Below, piece after piece: positions 51,607-64,000 of a stretch of 64,000 bases of DNA. The notes below the pieces were generated by a model. The model searched no databases, was not told the DNA's origin, and saw only the letters and a program-made list of their open reading frames with translations. Origin of the DNA: Gordonia otitidis NBRC 100426 (GTDB lineage Bacteria; Actinomycetota; Actinomycetes; Mycobacteriales; Mycobacteriaceae); NCBI RefSeq assembly GCF_000248075.1, contig NZ_BAFB01000025.1:1-64000 (forward strand). The letters run 5' to 3'. Each line of letters starts with the position of its first letter. Positions within the stretch are counted from its first letter, which is position 1. Position numbers and translations under genes: made by a program.

Positions 51607-54081
51607 ATGCGTGCACCGCAGTCCTGGTACACCGAGGTCCTCCGGGCGTCAGACCCGAACTGGTCGGCCAGTACGGAGGAGATCGATGCGGCTTTCGTCC
51701 GCGTCGGCTTCGAGATCGAAGACATCGACCCGTTTCCAGTGATCACCGGACCGCTGGTGATCGGGCGTGTCGACCACATCGAGGAGCTGACCGGGTTCAA
51801 GAAGCCGATTCGTTTCTGCCAGGTCGACGTGGGCGAGTCCGAGCCCCGCGGAATCGTCTGTGGGGCAAGAAACTTCGCCGAGGGTGACCTCATCGTCGCC
51901 GCGCTTCCCGGCACCGTACTGCCGGGCCCGTTCGAAATCGCCTCGCGCAAGACCTACGGGCACATCTCCGACGGCATGATCTGCTCGGTGTCCGAGTTGG
52001 GAATCGGCACCGACCACAGCGGCATTCTCGTGCTGGCTCCTGGCACCGCCGAGCCGGGCGCCGACGCTCGTGCCGTGCTCGGACTCGACGACGCCGCGAT
52101 CGACGTCAACGTCACCCCCGACCGTGGATACGCATTCTCCATCCGAGGCCTCGGTCGCGAATTGGCGAGCAGCTTCGCCCTGCCCTTCGTCGACCCGGGA
52201 ACCTCGGTCGCCACTGTCGCGGTCTCGGGAGGGCAGCCGTGGCCGGTGGCGATCGACAAGGATTCGGGCGCAACCAGGTACACCGCACGCCTGATCGATG
52301 GGGTCGATCCGACGGCGGTGTCGCCGTGGTGGATGCAGAAGCGCCTCATGGTCGCCAGGGTTCGCCCGATCTCAGCGATCGTCGACGTCACCAACTACGT
52401 GATGCTCGAACTCGGACAGCCTCTCCACGCGTTCGACGCCGACAAGGTGTCCGGAACGATCGTCGTGCGCAACGCGCGGGCAGGGGAGAAGCTGACGACC
52501 CTCGACGGGGTCGCCCGCGACCTCGACCCCGAGGACGTCGTCATCGCCGACGACAGCGGGCCCATCGCACTTGCCGGAGTCATGGGTGGCGAGAGCACCG
52601 AGGTCGGTCCGACGACGACTCGTGTCCTGCTCGAATCGGCGACCTTCGACCAGGTGCGCGTGTTCCGGACGGGTAAGCGGCACAAACTCACCTCCGAGGC
52701 GAGCAAGAGGTTCGAGCGCATCGTCGATCCCGAGATCACCGCTGCCGCTTCTGATCGTGGAACGGGGCTGATCGTCGAGCTCGCCGGTGGCGCGGCTACG
52801 TCGCCACTCTCCGAGGAGCGGCTCGTGGTCGCGGAGATCGCTCCGATCGTGATCGCCGCCGACGAGCCCGATCGCACCGCAGGCGTGACCTACCCGGAGG
52901 GCACCACCGCCGCCCGGCTGGTCGAGGTCGGGTGCACGGTCACCGGCACCGACCCGCTGGCCGTCACGCCTCCGTCGTGGCGACCGGATCTGCGTCAGCG
53001 CGCCGACCTCGTCGAAGAAGTCTTGCGACTCGAAGGCCTCGAAGACATTCCGGCCGTTCTCCCGTCGGCTCCGGGCGGACGTGGGCTGACGCCGAGCCAA
53101 CGTCGGCGGCGCAGCATCGGACGCACGCTCGCACTCGACGGCTACGTCGAGGTTCTGCCCTTCCCGTTCATGCCTGCGGGCGTTCTCGACCTCTGGGACC
53201 TGCCGTCCGACGACCCGCGCCGCCGGACGGTGAAGGTGCTCAACCCGCTCGAGTCCGATCGGCCTGAGCTGAACACCACTCTGCTGCCGGGGCTGTTGGA
53301 AATGGTGGGCCGCAACATCGCCCGCGGTCAACGGGATCTCTCGCTCTACACCGTCGGCCAGGTGGTCCTCGCGACCGAGCGGATGCGCCCGGTCGCCGAG
53401 TTGGATGTCACCAGACGTCCGACAGACGAACAGATCGCCGAGCTCGACGATTCGCTTCCGGTTCAGCCGCTGCACGTGGCTGTCGCGCTGACAGGTGTGC
53501 GCGACCCCGCCGGCCCGTGGGGCCCCGGCCGTCACGCCGACTACCTAGACGCCTTCGAGGCTGCCCGCGAGATCGGTACCGCCTCGGGTGTCGAGGTCAC
53601 GCTGGTCTCCGACGCCTATGCCCCGTGGCATCCCGGGCGCTGTGCGGCGGTCGTCGTCGACGGGCGAGTCGTGGGGCACGCAGGCGAGCTGCATCCGGCT
53701 GTGCTCGAGCGAGTCGGTCTACCCAAGCGGACATGCGCCGTGGAGATCGACGTCGATGCGCTACCGCTCGACGTCGCACTGCCGGCGCCGCACATCTCGG
53801 TGTTCCCGGCCGTATTGCAGGACGTCGCAGTGGTGGTCTCCGACGAGGTGCCCGCTGCCGACGTCGAGGCACTGCTTCGCGAGGGCGCCGGCGAGCTCCT
53901 CGACTCGATCGAGCTCTTCGACGTGTTCACGGGCGCGCAGGTCGGCGACGGCAACAAGTCCTTGACGTTCGCGCTGACCTTCCGGGCCGACGACAGGACC
54001 CTCACCGAGGACGAGGCGACCGAGGCGAAGTTGGCGGCGGTTGCTCGGGCGTCGGAGGTGGTCGGCGCGCGTCTGCGCTGA
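51607..54081 (+). CDS. pheT: Phenylalanine-tRNA ligase beta subunit
   Basis: An 824-residue subunit with the standard module order: N-terminal B1, tRNA-binding OB fold at about 40-155 (GIVCGARNFAEGD, DGMICSVSELGIG), B3/B4 editing domain, B5 (VTPPSWRPDLRQRADLVEEV), the inactive class II core, and the ferredoxin-like anticodon-binding domain over the last 95 residues. It recognises tRNA-Phe and hydrolyses Tyr-tRNA-Phe. ATG 51607 follows GAAAGAAG. It forms the pheST operon. Confidence 0.96.
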   Translation: MRAPQSWYTEVLRASDPNWSASTEEIDAAFVRVGFEIEDIDPFPVITGPLVIGRVDHIEELTGFKKPIRFCQVDVGESEPRGIVCGARNFAEGDLIVAALPGTVLPGPFEIASRKTYGHISDGMICSVSELGIGTDHSGILVLAPGTAEPGADARAVLGLDDAAIDVNVTPDRGYAFSIRGLGRELASSFALPFVDPGTSVATVAVSGGQPWPVAIDKDSGATRYTARLIDGVDPTAVSPWWMQKRLMVARVRPISAIVDVTNYVMLELGQPLHAFDADKVSGTIVVRNARAGEKLTTLDGVARDLDPEDVVIADDSGPIALAGVMGGESTEVGPTTTRVLLESATFDQVRVFRTGKRHKLTSEASKRFERIVDPEITAAASDRGTGLIVELAGGAATSPLSEERLVVAEIAPIVIAADEPDRTAGVTYPEGTTAARLVEVGCTVTGTDPLAVTPPSWRPDLRQRADLVEEVLRLEGLEDIPAVLPSAPGGRGLTPSQRRRRSIGRTLALDGYVEVLPFPFMPAGVLDLWDLPSDDPRRRTVKVLNPLESDRPELNTTLLPGLLEMVGRNIARGQRDLSLYTVGQVVLATERMRPVAELDVTRRPTDEQIAELDDSLPVQPLHVAVALTGVRDPAGPWGPGRHADYLDAFEAAREIGTASGVEVTLVSDAYAPWHPGRCAAVVVDGRVVGHAGELHPAVLERVGLPKRTCAVEIDVDALPLDVALPAPHISVFPAVLQDVAVVVSDEVPAADVEALLREGAGELLDSIELFDVFTGAQVGDGNKSLTFALTFRADDRTLTEDEATEAKLAAVARASEVVGARLR

Positions 54082-54176
54082 GCGGCGCCGCTCGACGGCG
54101 CTGCGGCGTGCCCCGTCGCGTGCGACGATGTGGATGGTTGTAGCGCGCGACCCCTGGTAGGCCGGTGCTGTATTGA

Positions 54177-56553
<2,377 letters not shown>

Positions 56554-56557
<4 letters not shown>

Positions 56558-57476
56558 CATCGACACACTCGATCGGCGGTATCGAGAGAGCCGCAATCCT
56601 CGCCGAGTCGCTGCCTGCCCTGCAGGCGATGCACGGTGCCACCGTCGTCGTGAAGTACGGCGGCAACGCGATGATCGACGACGAACTCAAACGAGCCTTC
56701 GCCGCCGACATCGTCTATCTCCGAGCGTGCGGGATGCACCCGATCGTGGTTCACGGTGGGGGACCGCAGATCTCGGCCATGTTGTCGCGTCTCGGACTGT
56801 CCGGCGAGTTCCGTGGAGGCTTCCGGGTGACCACACCCGAGGTGATGGATGTCGCCCGGATGGTTCTGTTCGGTCAGGTCGGCCGCGAACTCGTCGGACT
56901 GATCAACGCGCACGGCCCGTATGCCGTGGGCCTCACCGGCGAGGACGCCCATCTGTTCACGGCAACGCGGCGCACGGTGCTCGTCGACGGGGTCGCGACC
57001 GACATCGGTCTGGTCGGCGACATCACCTCGGTCAACACCTCCGCTGTCCTCGATCTCGTCGGCGCGGGGCGTATTCCGGTCGTCTCGACGATCGCGCCCG
57101 ACCGCGACGGCGTCGTCCACAACATCAACGCCGACACGGCTGCGGGGGCGCTCGCCGAAGCGCTGGGCGCGAACCGACTGGTGATGCTCACCGACGTCGA
57201 AGGCCTCTACACCGACTGGCCTGACCGTTCCTCACTCGTGTCGCAGATCTCCACCGACGCCCTGGCCGAACTGCTTCCGAGCCTCGACTCCGGCATGGTT
57301 CCCAAGATGGAGGCGTGCCTACGCGCCGTCGACGGTGGAGTGGGTCGTGCACACGTCATCGACGGCCGTGTGCCGCACGCCGTGTTGGCTGAACTGCTGA
57401 CCGAGGCACGTGCGGGAACGACGGTTGTCGCCCCCGAAAGTCTGTCTCCCACAACGATAGATGGAGCGTCACACTC

Positions 57477-57480
<4 letters not shown>
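56554..57480 (+). CDS. argB: Acetylglutamate kinase
   Basis: A 308-residue amino-acid kinase, second step of arginine synthesis and usually the arginine-feedback target. [10 protein letters not shown] and [10 protein letters not shown] are the two glycine loops, LVGDITSVN and [10 protein letters not shown] the substrate and ATP contacts. The N-terminal helix ([19 protein letters not shown]) is the segment found in arginine-inhibited hexameric kinases, so feedback control is likely. ATG 56554 overlaps argJ as ATGA, and its stop overlaps argD the same way. Confidence 0.96.
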
Positions 57481-60150
<2,670 letters not shown>

Positions 60151-60220
60151 CGCCCGCTCCGGTGAACACCGGTGAGCGACGCCCGTGAGGCCCGTATCCC
60201 GACCGACAACCAGACCCCAG

Positions 60221-60276
60221 CCCGATCGCATCGGGCACGACATCCGATGATGGATGTCGAATCCACGACATAGGAG
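60221..60276 (+). promoter_or_regulatory. argG leader with mutually exclusive hairpins
   Basis: CCCGATcgcATCGGG (60221-60235) is a small hairpin. CGACATCC (60238-60245) pairs with GGATGTCG (60252-60259). The ATGTCG part (60254-60259) can instead pair with CGACAT (60266-60271), which directly touches the argG ribosome binding site AGGAG (60272-60276). Only one of the last two can form at a time. A regulatory switch is inferred. Confidence 0.4.
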
Positions 60277-60287
60277 CACACACCACC

Positions 60288-62974
<2,687 letters not shown>

Positions 62975-63076
62975 CATCGCGTGAGCACGTCTGAGCATTA
63001 GGCGGTGTACCGTGCGAACGGACCGGACAAGTAGAGTGATGCACATCACCATCTGGTGTGGGGGAGGAGCTGGTTG

Positions 63077-64000
63077 ATGGCGAGCGGCATTCCCGATGTG
63101 AAGGCGTTCGCCGAGCGCGTTCTCGCCACCGCACAGAACGGACTGGAGGTGCTCAGGTACGGCGGTCTGCAGACCGGTACAGAGCCTGCGCCGTTCACGG
63201 TGGTCGAGACCACGCGTATGTTCCGCCTCCGCCGCTACTTCCCGGACACGCCCGCGACCGGCCCCAACATCGTGCTCATTCCGCCGATGATGGTGTCGGC
63301 CAACGTCTATGACGTCACCGAGCACAACGGTGCGGTCTCGGTGCTCCATAGCAACGGCATCACGCCGTGGGTGATCGACTTCGGTTCTCCCGACCACGAA
63401 GAGGGCGGGATGGAACGCAATCTCGCCGACCATGTGGTCGCGGTGAGCCGCGCAGTCGACTGGATCATCGAATCCACCGGGCGAGATGTCCACGTGGGCG
63501 GCTACTCGCAGGGCGGGATGTTCGCCTACCAGGCCGCGGCATATCGGCGATCGCGTGGCGTGGCCAGTGTGATCACATTCGGCAGTCCCGTCGACGTTCT
63601 CGCGGCGCTACCACTCGGTCTTCCCGCAGCGCTGGTCGCGCCCGGTGCAGAAGTCCTCGCCGACAAGGTGTTTCCGCATCTGTGGGTGCCGAGTTGGTTG
63701 GCCCGTCTCGGGTTCCAGTTGCTCGATCCGGTGAAGACGGCACGGAGTCGACTCGACTTCCTTCGGCAGCTGCACGACCGCGACGCGCTTCTACCCCGAG
63801 AAGATCAGCGTCGTTTTCTCGAAGCGGAGGGGTGGGTCGCCTGGTCGGGCCCCGCGGTTGCCGAACTCCTGCGTCAGTTCGTCGCGCACAATCGCATGGT
63901 CTCGGGCGGCTTCGTGATCAACGGCGAATTGGTGACGCTCGCCGAGATCACGGCACCTGTGCTCGCATTCGTGGGAGAGATCGACGACATCGGGCAGCCG
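63077..64000 (+). CDS. Alpha/beta-hydrolase of the PHA synthase-like type, 3' end outside window
   Basis: From ATG 63077, with GGGGGAGGAG upstream, 308 residues are visible and the frame is open at the window edge. The nucleophile elbow GGYSQGGMFAYQAAAY (Ser at about 144) and the preceding IVLIPPMMVSANVYD and TPWVIDFGSPDHEEGGMERN are characteristic of PhaC-like hydrolases. They are close to the N-terminal half of the mycobacterial lipase/acyl-CoA synthetase fusion protein (Rv1683 type). If so, an acyl-CoA synthetase domain should follow outside the window. A lipid-storage or lipase role is inferred. The 154-bp gap after argH may hold its promoter. Confidence 0.8.
   Translation, partial: MASGIPDVKAFAERVLATAQNGLEVLRYGGLQTGTEPAPFTVVETTRMFRLRRYFPDTPATGPNIVLIPPMMVSANVYDVTEHNGAVSVLHSNGITPWVIDFGSPDHEEGGMERNLADHVVAVSRAVDWIIESTGRDVHVGGYSQGGMFAYQAAAYRRSRGVASVITFGSPVDVLAALPLGLPAALVAPGAEVLADKVFPHLWVPSWLARLGFQLLDPVKTARSRLDFLRQLHDRDALLPREDQRRFLEAEGWVAWSGPAVAELLRQFVAHNRMVSGGFVINGELVTLAEITAPVLAFVGEIDDIGQP

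Overview
The window comes from a high-GC actinobacterium of the order Mycobacteriales. The most likely source is a Gordonia, Williamsia or Rhodococcus-type genome. This is inferred from gene order: from about 8.9 kb onward the core genes run in nearly the order of the Mycobacterium tuberculosis Rv1626-Rv1659 region (pdtaR, polA, rpsA, coaE, DUF402, uvrB, USP, MBL, uvrA, infC-rpmI-rplT, tsnR-like, pheST, argCJBDFRGH). Extra transporters and two HelD-type motors are inserted among them.

Positions 1 to about 8690 are a foreign, tRNA-anchored accessory element that continues off the left edge. It is visibly more AT-rich, uses TTA, CTA and ATA codons, and is packed with very small genes. Recognisable pieces are a ParB-like DNA-binding fragment, an excisionase/AlpA-type HTH protein, two zinc-ribbon proteins and a phage head-tail connector-like protein. 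The rest is unknown. A gene-free stretch at 7484-7790 holds nested inverted repeats that look like a structured RNA. Beside the tRNA is a four-gene leftward operon of tiny overlapping genes. The anchor is a tRNA with a CAA (Leu) anticodon but a short variable loop, followed by its own terminator. No integrase and no second attachment site are visible.

From 8.9 to 24.6 kb on the + strand lie pdtaR, a complete branched-chain amino-acid ABC operon (livJHMGF), a GNAT acetyltransferase, polA, an isocitrate/isopropylmalate-type dehydrogenase, a glutamate-type ABC transporter and a membrane-anchored beta-propeller-like protein. From 27.4 to 24.6 kb a minus-strand cluster carries a 2'-5' RNA ligase-like protein, an MFS transporter and a methyltransferase.

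The 27.7-44.8 kb part carries translation and DNA-repair genes with several readable control sites. rpsA has a strong terminator. uvrB and uvrA each have a promoter of the RecA-independent (PafBC-type) DNA-damage class, and uvrB appears leaderless. The universal stress protein gene is preceded by a DosR-type box. A HelR-like RNA polymerase-recycling motor is preceded by a perfect 19-bp palindrome matching the rifamycin-associated element. A second HelD-type protein converges on it. A DoxX-family protein has near-identical 22-residue repeats at its C-terminus.

The last third is the infC (ATC start)-rpmI-rplT translation cluster, an rRNA/tRNA 2'-O-methyltransferase, pheST and the complete arginine pathway. 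argCJBDFR is translationally coupled throughout by 4-nt overlaps. argG follows after a leader with mutually exclusive hairpins, and argH overlaps argG. The window ends inside an alpha/beta-hydrolase of the PHA synthase-like type.
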